Below are positions 11,681 through 22,673 of a stretch of DNA of 64,000 nt, piece by piece; position 1 is the first letter of the stretch, and each line of letters starts with the position of its first letter. The stretch is from Termitomyces sp. T153 (Eukaryota; Basidiomycota; Agaricomycetes; Agaricales; Lyophyllaceae). A program made the position numbers and the translations under genes. The stretch is taken from contig JACKQL020000007.1 of NCBI GenBank assembly GCA_018296165.2, positions 1,488,001 through 1,552,000 on the forward strand. The letters are read 5' to 3'. The notes beneath the pieces are model-generated. The model saw only the letters and a program-made list of their open reading frames with translations. It made no database searches and was not told the origin of the DNA.

Positions 11681-11930
11681 TTGCTGAGACCCAGACCCAA
11701 CCTCACAGGTCTTCAATATTCTAATTCAATGTTGAGACCCAGACCCAACCTCACTTTGTTTAGTCAGGTATTTTATATTCTCACTCAATGTTAATGCCCA
11801 GACCCAACCTTACTTTGTTTGATTAGGTCTTTGATATTCTAATTCAATACTGACATGCAGACTCAACCTTACTCTGTTTGGTTAGGTCTTTGATTGGATT
11901 GTACAATTTAATGTTGAGACCTTATATTCT
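11681..11930. repeat. Tandem repeat, about 59 bp x 4
   Basis: Four imperfect units contain the core GAGACCCAGACCCAACCT followed by a TTTGTTTAGTCAGGT-like part and an AATTCAATG end. The last unit is the most diverged and has a small insertion. The array sits between the candidate Helitron hairpin and the helicase stop, so it may be subterminal Helitron sequence. Confidence 0.8.
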
Positions 11931-12024
11931 CATCAACAAAAAGTACAATGTGTAGCTATATACAATAGATGCTCGAAATAGTCAAAGTTGGCAAGAAGAC
12001 ATGAATTTATCTGAAGTTACACAC

Positions 12025-13996
12025 TTACATTTGTAAACCATTGAGGATATTTTGATAGACAATATTTGCTGTTTTATGTGATGTATTTTCTGGTGACAAA
12101 ATCACCTTGAGATGATCTCCTGATGTATACTGAGAAAGTGCAACATAAAGTTGACCAGGTGCTTTTGAAAACTGGTGAATGAAGGTCCAATCCAACATGC
12201 TTGACTGATTGCCTCTTGGGACTTGTTGATAGTCATGACAAAGGCCAGTCAAAACAGTTGATCCTGCAAACTTGGCATCTCCACTGATGATCTGACATCT
12301 AAGGACTCTGGGGGCTAATGTGAGTGACAACCATTCTTGTCCCATTGCAAAGTCCTTTAGTTGTATCCAGATTCCTGAGGAGCATGACAGGAACACCAAT
12401 CTTTAAAACCAATTGAGCCAAAGGCAGACTACTGGCTTCTGAAGAGTTGAGATATTCTATAGGATATAATGCACTTTGCAAGATTTGTCCTCTCTTGGAC
12501 ATCTCTGCAGAACTTCTTCCTTGATATCTTCTACATCAGAGTTCTTACCAGAACAAATGGTATGGTCCAGGTAATACTGATCATCTTGATGGTGATCAAT
12601 ATGAGGATAAGTGGAAGAGATCAATCCAAAGACAGAATTGTCATCACAGATCATAGTTTCTGAAAGTTGTACCATTTCTCCAGGCCCAAGATTTTTTCCA
12701 GCACCAACATCCAATAACCAAGCTGCATGAGCAATGTTATCAGGAGTTTGATCCAATCTCATGTTTTGAACCAAGTAGTGTACTTGAATCTGATCCCAAA
12801 CTCTTCCTCTTTTGAGTGAAGCAGCAATTATCTGCTGCCTGAGTCCTATAGTCACTCCACCAAAAGGAATATCCTTTCCCAGGATGTCTCTGAACCCTCA
12901 ATCCACAGAGTCAATGGCATTGTTGCATTGGGACTTCATCCCAGATGACAACTTTGGTCTGGAGTAAGAGTTGAGACAACTGAGTTCCTCTCTTGATATT
13001 GGAAATGGATGTATCCAGAGCAGGAATGGGGATTTTGAACCTTGAATGTGAAGTTCTACCACCCTCCAGCAATAAGGGAGTGATCCCAGATGATGCTACA
13101 TATAATGCCACATATCCATTGGACCAAACAGCAGAAGCCAAAGTGTTGCAGACAAATGTTTTGCCACATCCACCTGCACTGTGAATGAATATCATTTTCC
13201 CTAGATTGTTGTTCACTGAGTTCATCACAACATTGAAGGTCTCCAGTTGTTCAGCATTGAACTTGACCTTGTTTTCATCTACTCTTCTCTTCAACTCCTC
13301 AGCATCATAGCCAGTTTCTTCCTGCAGGGTCTATTCTCTGAAATTGTTGATCAGTATTAAACTCAGTTTCTCTGCAAAGGCCAATTACCTGGTATTACAT
13401 TCTCAACTTGTTGAGGTTCTGGCATATTGGGAGAGTTTTTCCAAAATTCCTCAGGTTGTCATTGATGAGACAGAGGCCATAGTCATAGATATCTTGATCA
13501 GTAAAGACTCTGCCTGTGTACTACCATCTATTTTGGAGTCTGTGTCACAGATCATCACAGATAGAATGCTTGAATCCATCCCATAGAGTTTCTGGAGTGA
13601 TAGGGACACAGTGGAATAGGATAGTGCAAAATAGCTGTCTGAGAGCTGATCCTGGTTGGATTGCAGCAGCTTCAGCAAGACATTGTTTTCATTCTGCATC
13701 ATCTTCTAAAAGACCAAGGGCCTTGCATGCCTCCTTGTAAGTTGGATAGGTGTGACCATTGACTATTCTGACATCAGTCCAGGATGTTGCATTGGTCACA
13801 ACTGTTAGGAGCATCCTGAGGTAGAATCTTTATCCCTGTTTGGGTGAAGCAAAATCCATCCTTTCAATAGCTGTTCCTCTTTGCCTCTCCTTCCAAGTCT
13901 AGATAAATCTGGTTGGAAAGTTCCAATAGGTAGTGCCATTATTAGGGAATTTGGCATTGGATTCAAATCAAGCAGTGAGTGCAGTCTTGCCTGCAT
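12025..13996 (-). pseudogene. Helitron Pif1-like helicase remnant
   Basis: The minus strand reads a pre-helicase segment (about 13996-13560) with RFYLRMLL and LGLLEDDAEW, typical of Helitrons. The helicase follows with Walker A SAGGCGKT (about 13180-13160), Walker B IWDEVPM and a late motif GQLYVALSQ. It ends NILNGLQM-stop at 12025. Several in-frame stops and at least two frame changes break it. The family function would be unwinding DNA during rolling-circle transposition. Here the gene is dead. Confidence 0.87.
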
Positions 13997-14123
13997 TGGG
14001 CCTGGCAGTCATTATCTCTAAAGGTTGAAAGCAGACTTTGTGTCAACCTTCCAAGTGCACAGGTAACCAGTGCACTGGAGGATGTTCAGCATGCATACTA
14101 AATTCAAAGAATGTCAGCAGGCT

Positions 14124-14880
14124 TCAGGTGCAGAAATGTATCTGGCATCTAAGTTTTTTTGACTTCATCCCTTTGAACTCTCTGTTCTCTGGAAATTTCC
14201 AAAGTTGTCCTATCATGGCCTTTGTAGATGTACTTGTGAATATACTTGATGGCTTCCACAGATGCAAAGACCTCCACATTAATGTGGCATTTATAATTGG
14301 CTGATAGATAAGGATTGTACGAGACAACATCACAATTGTCATAACAATAACCATTCTTTGAAGAAAAGCAACCATTATTAGGCCTGGCATATTGAAGGTA
14401 GCCATCATCACCATACTGAGTGGCCTCATGAAATTCCTTGGGATATCTCTTAGAACATTTGCCATCTACCATGCACTTTGCATTGGGATAAGCATCTCCA
14501 CATGGACCATAAACCTTATTGGTTGTAACAACCTAATAAAAAGGTTAAGTAACTGAATCAAGGATTGAAACAAAGCCAATACCAATTACAATTGAGGCTG
14601 AGCAACTGGATCAGGATATTGGGCAGAGACAATAGTATCTACATAAGCTGCATCCTGAATTCTATGATGATGGAAAAATATCAACATATGCATATGTGAA
14701 AGTCCTCTCTTTTGGAATTTAATAGTATGAACATAAGCCACACAGTTGCCAAAGAGACATTTGTTTATTTCTTTTAAGACAGCATTTTTCTCAAGTTCAA
14801 ATACTCTAGTAACAATATCTGGTCAATCAGAGGCTGTTTGTTTTTTGCCATTTGTTGAGCAATGACTCCTACAGCTTGAC
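14124..14880 (-). pseudogene. Helitron Rep (HUH) domain remnant
   Basis: On the minus strand FQKRGLSHMHMLIF (about 14728-14687) carries the His-hydrophobic-His metal site of the Helitron replication initiator. It is followed by CSKRYPKEF, an aromatic segment with SYNPYLSANY, and KYIHKYIYKGHDR, the block next to the catalytic tyrosines in this family. The His-X-His pair is intact. The block is split over several frames, so it cannot be translated as one protein. It precedes the helicase part in the expected order. Confidence 0.85.
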
Positions 14881-14967
14881 TTAGAGAGCATGTTTTGGTT
14901 TATTTCATTTTCTATTTCTTCCTTACTACTTAGTACTTATTCTTTGTTCTATTGCACTGCTGCCACC

Positions 14968-15130
14968 ACCACAGACCCTATTCTCATTAAGCACTGATTT
15001 CTGTCTTTTTCTATGTTTCGGTGATTTCCAGATTTTCTGTTTGTATGCAATACAATGGTCATGTGACTTTGTCATGTGTGGTCTAGACCCTCAGCCCATC
15101 AGACAACTTTTCCTTTCTGAAGCCTAGCAA
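14968..15130 (+). repeat. Fragment of family-A type LTR (A3 subtype)
   Basis: This stretch (GACCCTATTCTCATTAAG onward) matches the start of the LTR at 61698-62004 over about 160 bp, with scattered transitions. It is a truncated LTR wedged between the Helitron and the LINE. Confidence 0.65.
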
Positions 15131-15300
15131 CTGTATAGGGATGATTGCTCTACAGGTAAACCTGGCAAGAACAGGCAAGGCACAGGCAATGAACAAGAGT
15201 TGAGGGGGCATGGGGGCAACCAGGAGTCAGGCAGAGGGTGAGTGCAGCAAGCTGAGTACAGAGACAATGCTGGAGGATTGCATGTTTTCTATACAACCAT
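15131..15300 (-). repeat. Possible family-D LTR fragment
   Basis: The pattern of GGTAAACCTGGCAAGAACAG and following CAGGC/AGTCAGGCAG runs resembles the reversed LTR-D at 23789-24265. Identity is weak by eye, so this assignment is tentative. Confidence 0.3.
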
Positions 15301-16768
15301 TGAAGAATCTTTTTTTTTTGAATTCTTTATTACATGCATGAAGTGCTTGGTGCCTATGTTGCATGGTGCTAGCAACAGTATCTACTAATACAAGAGCTAT
15401 GGAATTCTGCACCTCCCCACATACACAGAGAATGAGTGGGCCAATGCTTCCCAATGTTGTTTAGACCACACTCCCTTGGTAGGCCCAATCAGTTGGTATT
15501 CCACTAAGAACTTCTTTGCTGTAGGAGCAGACAAGGACTTGCTGGGGCAAGTGGGTTTGAGGATGAGCAGAGAAGCTAGTGTTCCCACTATATCAGCTAG
15601 AAATAGACAGGTCAGTGAGGGATGGGAGGGGGCTTAGTGCTGTTAGTAGTAGTGCCTAGAATAAGAAAAATGAATATAAGATTAGCAAGCATGCCATGTC
15701 TCAGCAGGGGACTATGTCAGTGAGGGTGGGTGGATGCTCGTGATGGGGGGCTTTGATCATGGGGGGGGTTGCAGGGTGGGGGGGGGCAGGTGCTAGCCTA
15801 CCATTGGGGTGTGTCACTGAATCAGAGGTGGAAGGGAAGCACTTCATAGCATTGGTGTATCTGATGAGGTGCATAAGAGTGGAAGGAGAGGAGAGCAGGT
15901 GGGACAAGGACTCAGCTTTTCATTTTAGTGGGCAGACAAGGTGGACATAGTGCTTGTTTCTATACTGGAGGCATTCAAGTAGGAAATGCTTCATGGTCTC
16001 CATAATAATGCCCTGGAAGTATGGGCAGGCAGGGGATTCTAACTGCCTGATGTGGAATGGGTAGTAATTTGGCAGCAGAAAGTGGCCTGTACATAGTTGG
16101 GTGAGGATGGCAGAGTGCCAGTAATTGGGGTGCTTGACAAACTGGAGATAGTTCTTAAAAGGGAGGGTAGGGTTGAGCATCTGGATAGGAGGGGAGCAGG
16201 GAGACTTCTTCCAGCACCTCTTTCAGATGACCTGGATAGCTATCAAGTTGGCCTGCTAGTAGCCATCATGCTGATAAGGAGGGGCTTGAATTGCAGATAA
16301 GGTGGTAATTTGGCAGTAGGGCTCAATGAGCCAGTGGCTACATCCTTTGCAAGTTTGTCAGCACATTTGTTTGGGGCAAAGTACACATGGCCCAGGGTCC
16401 AATAAACTTGCCAATTGACAACACCATGGGAGCATGCATCACATCCTGGAACTGTGGTTAACAGGGCATGGTGGTGTGCTGTGTGGTTGAGATGGTCTTG
16501 CTTCTTGTGGGGGGACTCAGCTGCAGTGTGTGCTTTGTTGAGTAGGTAGTGGGGCAGGGTGCAGGTGTTGGTTGCTGAGGGCCTTAATGGCCACCTGGCT
16601 GTCACTTCCCATGATTGTGAGTCCCCTAAGCTGCCAGTTTAGAGACAGCCATAGGTGAAGTCCAAGTGTGAAGCCTACTGCTTCCCCTTTGTAGACTGTG
16701 TGCTCAGCTGCTGAGCTGAGGTGGTACCTCAGGGAGGCAACCTTCTTGCTGTCTACAAACAGAACTGC

Positions 16769-17116
16769 TATCAGGGGACTTCCATTTCCAACCTCTGTGA
16801 CTGGTTCCAGCACCTCCACAGCTTGTTTGACATCTCCAGGGCTCTTTCTAGAACCCTGGAGTTCTCTGTATTACCTCAGCAATCATTGCCCTAGGGTTAG
16901 GAGCAGCTCTGGTCTTCTGTACAGTAGTTTCCATGCCTCTGCTACCTGCTGATGCACTGTGCTGAGCAGCAGGGATCCTTAGACTTGTTCTCTTTGGATT
17001 CTCCTCTGCTAGGTGATTAGTTACTAATTGTATTGTTGTCTACTCTGCTACTTACTTTGGATTCCACTCTGCTAGCTGCATGACTCTGATTTGCTGCTCC
17101 AGAGGTTGCTCTTACA
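16769..17116 (+). repeat. 5' LTR, family B
   Basis: Starts TATCAGGGGACTTCC and ends GGTTGCTCTTACA. It matches the 3' copy apart from transitions and a deletion of about 20 bp near GGAGTTCTCTG. Confidence 0.88.
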
Positions 17117-17122
17117 GTCACA

Positions 17123-17650
17123 GGAGGAGGCCCAAGCAGTGCTGGCAAAGGTAAAGGACAACATGGCACAATATTATGACTGCAGGAGGACTCTGGAGCA
17201 CAAATATCAGCCTGGAGATCAAGTCTATCTAGATGCCTCTGACATTACTACTACTCAGCCCTTGAAAAAGCTGTCACACCATCAGTTAAGACCCTTCACA
17301 GTGGAACAACAGGTAGGACCCTTGGCCTATTGACTCTGGCTCCCTATGGGGATGTGCCAGCTTCATCTAGTGTTCAACATAGTCAAACTGACTCCAGCTC
17401 CTAAGGATTCTATTCTAGGGTATTGTCCACCACCTCTGCCACTCCCTATGGTGGTCAACAACAACAAGGAATATGAGGTGGAGGAAGTCCTGGATAGCTA
17501 TTTATTCTGGAGATGACTACAGTACAAGGTGAAGTGGAAAGGCTATGGGATTAAGGATATCTCCTAGTAGCCACAGAAGAATGTGCATGCTCCCAGACTC
17601 ATCAAGGAGTTCCACTGGAGACATTCAGACACCCCATGCACCATATGAGG
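17123..17650 (+). pseudogene. Integrase C-terminus plus chromodomain remnant (family B)
   Basis: Frame fragments read MAQYYDCRRTLEHKYQPGDQ with VYLDASDI, the GPY/F-like end of a Ty3 integrase. A chromodomain follows (KEYEVEEVLDSYLF, LQYKVKWKGYG), which targets such elements to methylated-histone chromatin. Stops interrupt it (near 17332 and 17514). Everything from gag to the integrase core has been lost between the 5' LTR and this piece. Confidence 0.8.
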
Positions 17651-17737
17651 AATCTACCCTATCTCACCAGCAGACTGAGTGATCAGGGACTTCTTTTACC
17701 CTGCATGTTGAGATGCTGCATGCTAAAGGGGGGGTGA

Positions 17738-18106
17738 TGTCAGGGGACTTCCATTTCTGACCTCCACAACTTGTTCCAGCACCTCTGCAGCTTGTTCAAC
17801 ATCTCTGGGGTTCTAAAAAGAGCCCTGGAGATCTCTGGAGAACTGCAGAGTTCCCTGTATTACCTCAGCAATCATTGCCCTAGGGTTAGGAGCAGCTCCA
17901 GTCTTCTGTACAGTAGTTCCCATGCCTCTGCCACTTGCTGATGTGCCATGCTGAGCAGTGAGGATCCTTAGACTTGTTCTCTTTGGATTCCTCTCTGCTA
18001 GGTGATTAGTTACTGATTGTATCATTGTCTACTCCACTAATATACTTTGGATTCCCCTCTGCTAGCTGTGTGACTCCAATCTGCTGCTCCAGAGGTTGCC
18101 CTTACA
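17738..18106 (+). repeat. 3' LTR, family B
   Basis: Starts TGTCAGGGGACTTCC and ends TTGCCCTTACA, preceded by a polypurine tract (17725-17737) and followed by the target duplication ACTGC. Confidence 0.9.
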
Positions 18107-18532
18107 ACTGCAAAGGCCCCAATGCCACCCTTGAGACTGTATCTGTTGCAGTAAACAGATGTGCATGCATGGTTGTGGGCAAGCTGGATAGCTGCCAGGG
18201 CAAGGTCTTTTGTTGGCTCAATGTGGATGCTGAACACCAGGTGGTAGCTCAGGGGCTGGCCAGTAGCATGGATTGTTTCCAGGGAACACAGGTTAACATC
18301 TGTAAAGTGGAACAGATTGTGAAGGGGGGAGCAGTGTTGTTTGATGAAGCATTTCATGGCAGACTAGACAGGCTTAAATAGGGGGTGGGAGGGCAGGAGC
18401 AATGAGGCAGACAGCTGACTGCACAAGAACCTTATGGAACAGGAGGTCTATGAGGAGTAGTTAGTGTGCACTTCAGTAATATCACCTGCTGTGGTGCTGA
18501 GGGCACCCATGACAATTTTAGCTGCCTTTCAC

Positions 18533-19495
18533 TGATAAGACCCAATTGTTGCTAAGCACTATTTTTGGCATTTCTGATTGGACAGCAGCTGATTATATTG
18601 CACATGACCATGCACAAGTCACAACACTTATTACAAGGGGTCTAGCCCCAAGATCTGGAATGATGTAGCCTTTGCACAAGATTTTAATGACCATGAGACT
18701 TCTGGATCACAAGCCTCATCACATGGAGTCTGGCCCTTGGGTCTAGAATGATAAAGCTGAGACCTTTCTTAGCAATGATCACCAGCAACCTTACCTAGCA
18801 ACAACACTGCCTCCTCTCCAAAAAGGATATATTGAAAGCCATGTGATTTCTTATCAATTTTTTTGTCTGGCTTACAAACATACTTGAATGGCATTTACAC
18901 TTCAGGTATTGATGTCAGGAATGCTCTTTTCTTGTGATTGACAATTTTTATGCATTATATTGACATTGTGTACATATACTTGGTTACCATACTGGCATCC
19001 TGTATGTATCATAAACACTTTGGCAGACACCATTGCTGGCAGCAACTAATATTTCCTTTCTAAATACTATACCTACAAACAGTAAAAATACTGCCTATAT
19101 ATAGAAACCAAAAAGCAACCAACAGAGTATTGTTCCCCTCATTAGCTCTGAGCTTACCAGCTCTAGATTTCTTATTGCTCTCTCTTGTCACTGCCAATGA
19201 CTTAGCAACAAGTCTTGATGACTTTATACTTGATCTAGTGTGGGTGCCAACTGTGGGTGCCCTTAGTGTTATTATGACTTAGTGATGCTAGCAATTATGG
19301 CTAGCAACTAGTTTGCATTTGTTCCTCAGTCCACATAAACTTCATTCCTTCCATGTTCTCCACAACCCCTTTCTATCCCCCTTTTTCTTAGCAATCCTTT
19401 TGTCTCTGCCTTTCTCCTTTGATTACCCAGCAATTTCATCTTACCATCTAGTAAGTTAGACTAGTGATAGTGGCACTCTTCACTTTGCTCTTCAT
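18533..19495 (+). repeat. Family-A LTR (A2 subtype), 5' part
   Basis: Starts TGATAAGACCCAATTG and matches the complete A2 LTR at 53968-56242 for its first ~960 bp. It ends abruptly where the C1 element begins (TGTCATGACCC at 19496). The remaining part of this LTR is not found in the window. Confidence 0.8.
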
Positions 19496-20567
19496 TGTCA
19501 TGACCCACTCCCAGACCTCCAGACCCCCTTCCAAGCCACCCTGCTTCTCCAGAGCTCCCTCCCAACATCCCCTTAACTCACCCCAATCCTTGTTCACCCA
19601 AGGCACCTGCCCTGGCTATTTCTGATGCTTCCCCAGCAAATCCTAATAACCTTCTGATAAACTCTAGGATGACCCCTGTGGGCCTTCTCAGCTTCCCCTC
19701 TCCTCTACAAGGCCCCTAAGCCTTTCAAACATCCTCCTAACCCAGGCACATATTGCTAGCTTGTCTCTGTGACACAGTTGACCCCTCCAGAACTTCCTGA
19801 TAACTATGGAGCAGACCACATTCCCATCAGTTCCCATCAGAATATCAACACAGCCTGTCCTCTGATCAAAACTAACACCCATCAACCCCATGCAGCTCTG
19901 ACAAGTCCTGTCATTGCATCTCCAATCCCCAGAGGAGTCCAGTAGTCAGTATATAAGTTGTAGAGTAGCACCTATTACCCTAGTCTTGATATTGCATTAC
20001 CTTGCTTACTGTTCTTATTTTGTTCTGTGTTCATTACATCTCCTGGCCTTCTCTCCATTTTTATCTCTAATCTTGTATACCTCTCTCAATTCCATTTCAT
20101 TCTTGCCTCTGTCTTGTCTTGACTCTGTCTCATCTTGTTTGCCTCAGTTTCCTTTATTGTTCTCAAGTTCCTTTCAACTCTGATGTCATTATGAACTCTG
20201 CACATATATTATGACTCTCCAAACATTCATAAGTTAACTCTAGACCTCACCCTATGCTTGACCCCAAGACTCATCACTCTTAATTGATCCCCCATCAAAC
20301 TCTGGCTCCACCCCCATCACTCACATAGCCTCCACTTGCTCCACAAACTGTATATTTGCCTATGGACTTGTGCCTGATACACTTCTAGACCCAAACTCTG
20401 TTGTACCTAGTCTTAGACTTGCTTGGACCACTTTCCTTCACTTATCCTTGCAAGTATCTGAAGTCTGGACTACTCCAGAGCACTAGGTTATAAGTGCAGG
20501 ACATCATGTCTGCCTAGTAAGGATTCACTCAGTTCAGCTGAGCCCTTGTAGTCAGCAGAACCTGACA
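19496..20567 (+). repeat. 5' LTR of element C1 (family C)
   Basis: 1072 bp, starts TGTCATGACCCACTC and ends GGAACCTGACA-like (CAGAACCTGACA), so TGTCA and TGACA are the terminal inverted repeats. A primer-binding-like site TGATATCAAGAC follows at once (20568), resembling the TGGTATCA start used for initiator Met-tRNA with one transition. Confidence 0.87.
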
Positions 20568-20599
20568 TGATATCAAGACTTCCCCTTACCCCATTCTTA

Positions 20600-21595
20600 A
20601 TGTCTGCATATAACCCTGCAATCAACCCTGCTAGCTACCCAACCAATGTCTACAGTAGACCAATGTCTAAAAATTACTATGCCTTATTTTATCTAGGTCT
20701 ATCTGTGGATCAGTACATTCCCCATCACTAGACCCCAGATCTGAACCAGGCCTTCTATGCCTCCCTCCATCAGTCAGGGAGTACCACCAGGCTGGCACTG
20801 CCCCCTGACATTCCCCACTGATGGGGTCTATTTCTGCATATACCTCAGAGGATTCCCTGGAGCACCTTTAGCCATGCCCAACTCTGCCTACCTCCCCCTG
20901 GCACACTACTACACCTATCCAATCCCCACAGCAGTCCCAGCCCCTCCAGAGCAGCCAGATAATTATTTCCCTTTTTGACTCCCATTCTCAGCTCAAGTCC
21001 CCCCCTCTCTTAAACAGCAATGAGTCAAAGACTATGTCTAGCAGCATGACAAAGTCCTCTGCTCCCTCTACCTCTCTTCCACAGAGTTTACACAATGCAC
21101 TTGTGCTCTCATTGGCTTGGGTTACCACAACACTCTAGCAACTCCAGAAGTCTGGGCTGACTGACTCTTTGACTTCCACAGATGTTACTAGCAGGGCACT
21201 CTCCTCAAAACCACTCAAGACACTCTGGAAATCAATGTCAACCTTTGATATGAGCTCCATGCCCTGGTCAATGAAATTCCCACTAGCTCAAACTCCTGAC
21301 ACTTTGAGGACTCATTAGACCCTGCCTGCTCCTTTGATGTGCAACAAGAAGAAGCCACTGAGGTATGAGCAGAAGCCCTGGCCCCCATTCCCTGCTAGCA
21401 AGAGGAACTCAATGCTATGTCCAACATCTTGAAGTCCCTCAACCTCACCAGAGGCCTCTTTGACTAATCCACCACTCACACTCTGGCCCTCTCCATACAT
21501 AACCAGGCCAACTCTGTCCTTAATGTCTTCTGCACTTGGGATCAACCTACAGAGCCTAAACCCCATACCCAGAGAGCCCCCCAACTGTCATGACC
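20600..21595 (+). pseudogene. Element C1 gag, N-terminal part
   Basis: Starts MSAYNPAINPASYPTN, homologous to the C2 gag start, and is rich in Pro, Tyr and Ser. Many stops break it. The reading resumes at 33089 after the C2 insertion, giving the same order as the uninterrupted copy. No enzymatic domain lies in this part. Confidence 0.7.
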
Positions 21596-22641
21596 TGCTT
21601 TCTGGACCCCTGACCTTGTTTCCAACCTGCTTGCTTCCCCTGAGCCCCTCCTAATGCTCTGTCAAATGCCCCAACCTTTGCCTACCCTCTGCACTCACTC
21701 TAGATAACTCTGATGCTTCTCTAGCAAACCCCAATGGCCCTCTGGCTAACTCCAATACCTTCTTTGCAGCTATTTATGCCTCCCCTGACCCTTCTAAGCT
21801 CCTAGGACCCTCCCCCACTGTTTCTGACTCTAGTGTGTGTCACCAACCCAACCCCTGGTTTGCCCAACCAGTCCTAGAGCATTACAATAACTCCAGAACA
21901 GCCTACATCCCCAACTGATCCCATCAGAAAATTGCCATGGCCCATCCTCTAATTGCAACTGACACCCATCAACTCTGCATGGCTCTATCAAACTCTGCCA
22001 TTACACCTGCTAACCTCCAGAGCTCTCCAGTAGTTAGTATATAACCCATAGAGTAGCACCTTGTACTTCAGTCTTGATATTGCATTAACTGGTTACTTGT
22101 GTCTCATATTTCTTTTGTTTCCATCTCTATTTCTTTAGTCTCAAATCTATTTCCTTTCCTCAATTCTATCTTGTCTTGTCTCTGTCTTGCCTCAACTGTC
22201 TCTGTTTCCTTTGTTTCCCTAAGTTCCTTTCATCTCTGACATCATTACAAACTTCACACATGTGCTATGACCTCCAAACATTCCTATAACAACTCCAGAC
22301 CTCACCCTTTGCTCAGTTCTAGAACCCATCAGTCTTGCTTGATCCCCCATCCAACTCTGGCTCTGCTCCCATTACCCACAAAGCCTTTGCATACCCTGCA
22401 ATCTATTTACATGCCCACAAACTTGTTCCTAACACCTGCCCAAGCCCAACATTAATATACTTGGTCTTAGACTTCTCTGGACCACTCTGGACTTGTTCAG
22501 ACCACTTCTCTTGGTCTCTCCTTGCAAGTTCCTATTGTTTGTGCCATCTTTGGAATGCTAGGTTATAAGTGCAGGACATCATGTCCACCTAGTAAGGACT
22601 TGCCAGTGTAGCTGAGCCCTCATAGTCAGCAGAACCTGACA
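21596..22641 (+). repeat. 5' LTR of element C2
   Basis: Starts TGTCATGACCTGC and ends AGAACCTGACA, 1046 bp. It is followed by TAATATCAAGAC, a mutated primer-binding-like site. Confidence 0.9.
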
Positions 22642-22673
22642 TAATATCAAGACTTTCCCTGACTCTGTTCTTG

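Larger units (their letters stand above)
11931..14880 (-). mobile_element. Decayed autonomous Helitron
   Basis: Rolling-circle transposon whose RepHel protein is read on the minus strand from about 14880 to 12025. The order is Rep-type HUH domain, then a Pif1-family helicase, as in fungal and plant Helitrons. The frame is broken by stops and shifts. The sequence is almost free of CpG. No clean 5'-TC end was found. The right side abuts an LTR fragment at about 14968. Confidence 0.85.
16769..18106 (+). mobile_element. Internally deleted Ty3 LTR element, family B
   Basis: Two direct LTRs (16769-17116 and 17738-18106) flank about 620 bp of integrase C-terminus. The flanking 5-bp duplication is ACTGC (16764-16768 and 18107-18111). 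The LTR ends are TGTCAGG and TTACA, with the first base pair of the 5' copy mutated to TA. A purine tract AAAGGGGGGGTGA precedes the 3' LTR. Confidence 0.9.
15310..18532 (-). mobile_element. 5'-truncated LINE, split by an LTR element
   Basis: Non-LTR retrotransposon on the minus strand. Its 3' end is marked by a T10 run at 15310-15319 (poly(A) tail on the minus strand) with AATAAA 6 nt before it (15331-15326). Coding sequence runs from 18532 to about 15700 and is interrupted by an LTR element at 16769-18106. The upstream part is cut by a family-A LTR beginning at 18533. Confidence 0.8.
15700..18532 (-). pseudogene. LINE ORF2 remnant: RT thumb, RNase H, C-terminal Zn region
   Basis: Read on the minus strand in two blocks. 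18532-18107 gives the end of the reverse transcriptase (MGALSTTAGDI, KVLF-like blocks) and the linker into RNase H, with YSLKGGIGAFAV. After the LTR insertion the RNase H resumes at 16763 with FVDSKKVASL, VYKGEAVGFTLG, DSQVAIKAL and KCADKLAKDVATG. The C-terminal region has ILTQLCTGHF and ESPACPYF...HFLLEC, as in Tad1-like elements. The frame is broken by stops. Rejoining the blocks across the insertion restores a contiguous RNase H, which proves the insertion order. Confidence 0.82.

Noticed and set aside
11681..11930. Possible CRISPR array
   Set aside because: Repeats are contiguous and imperfect with no unique spacers, and the locus is eukaryotic.
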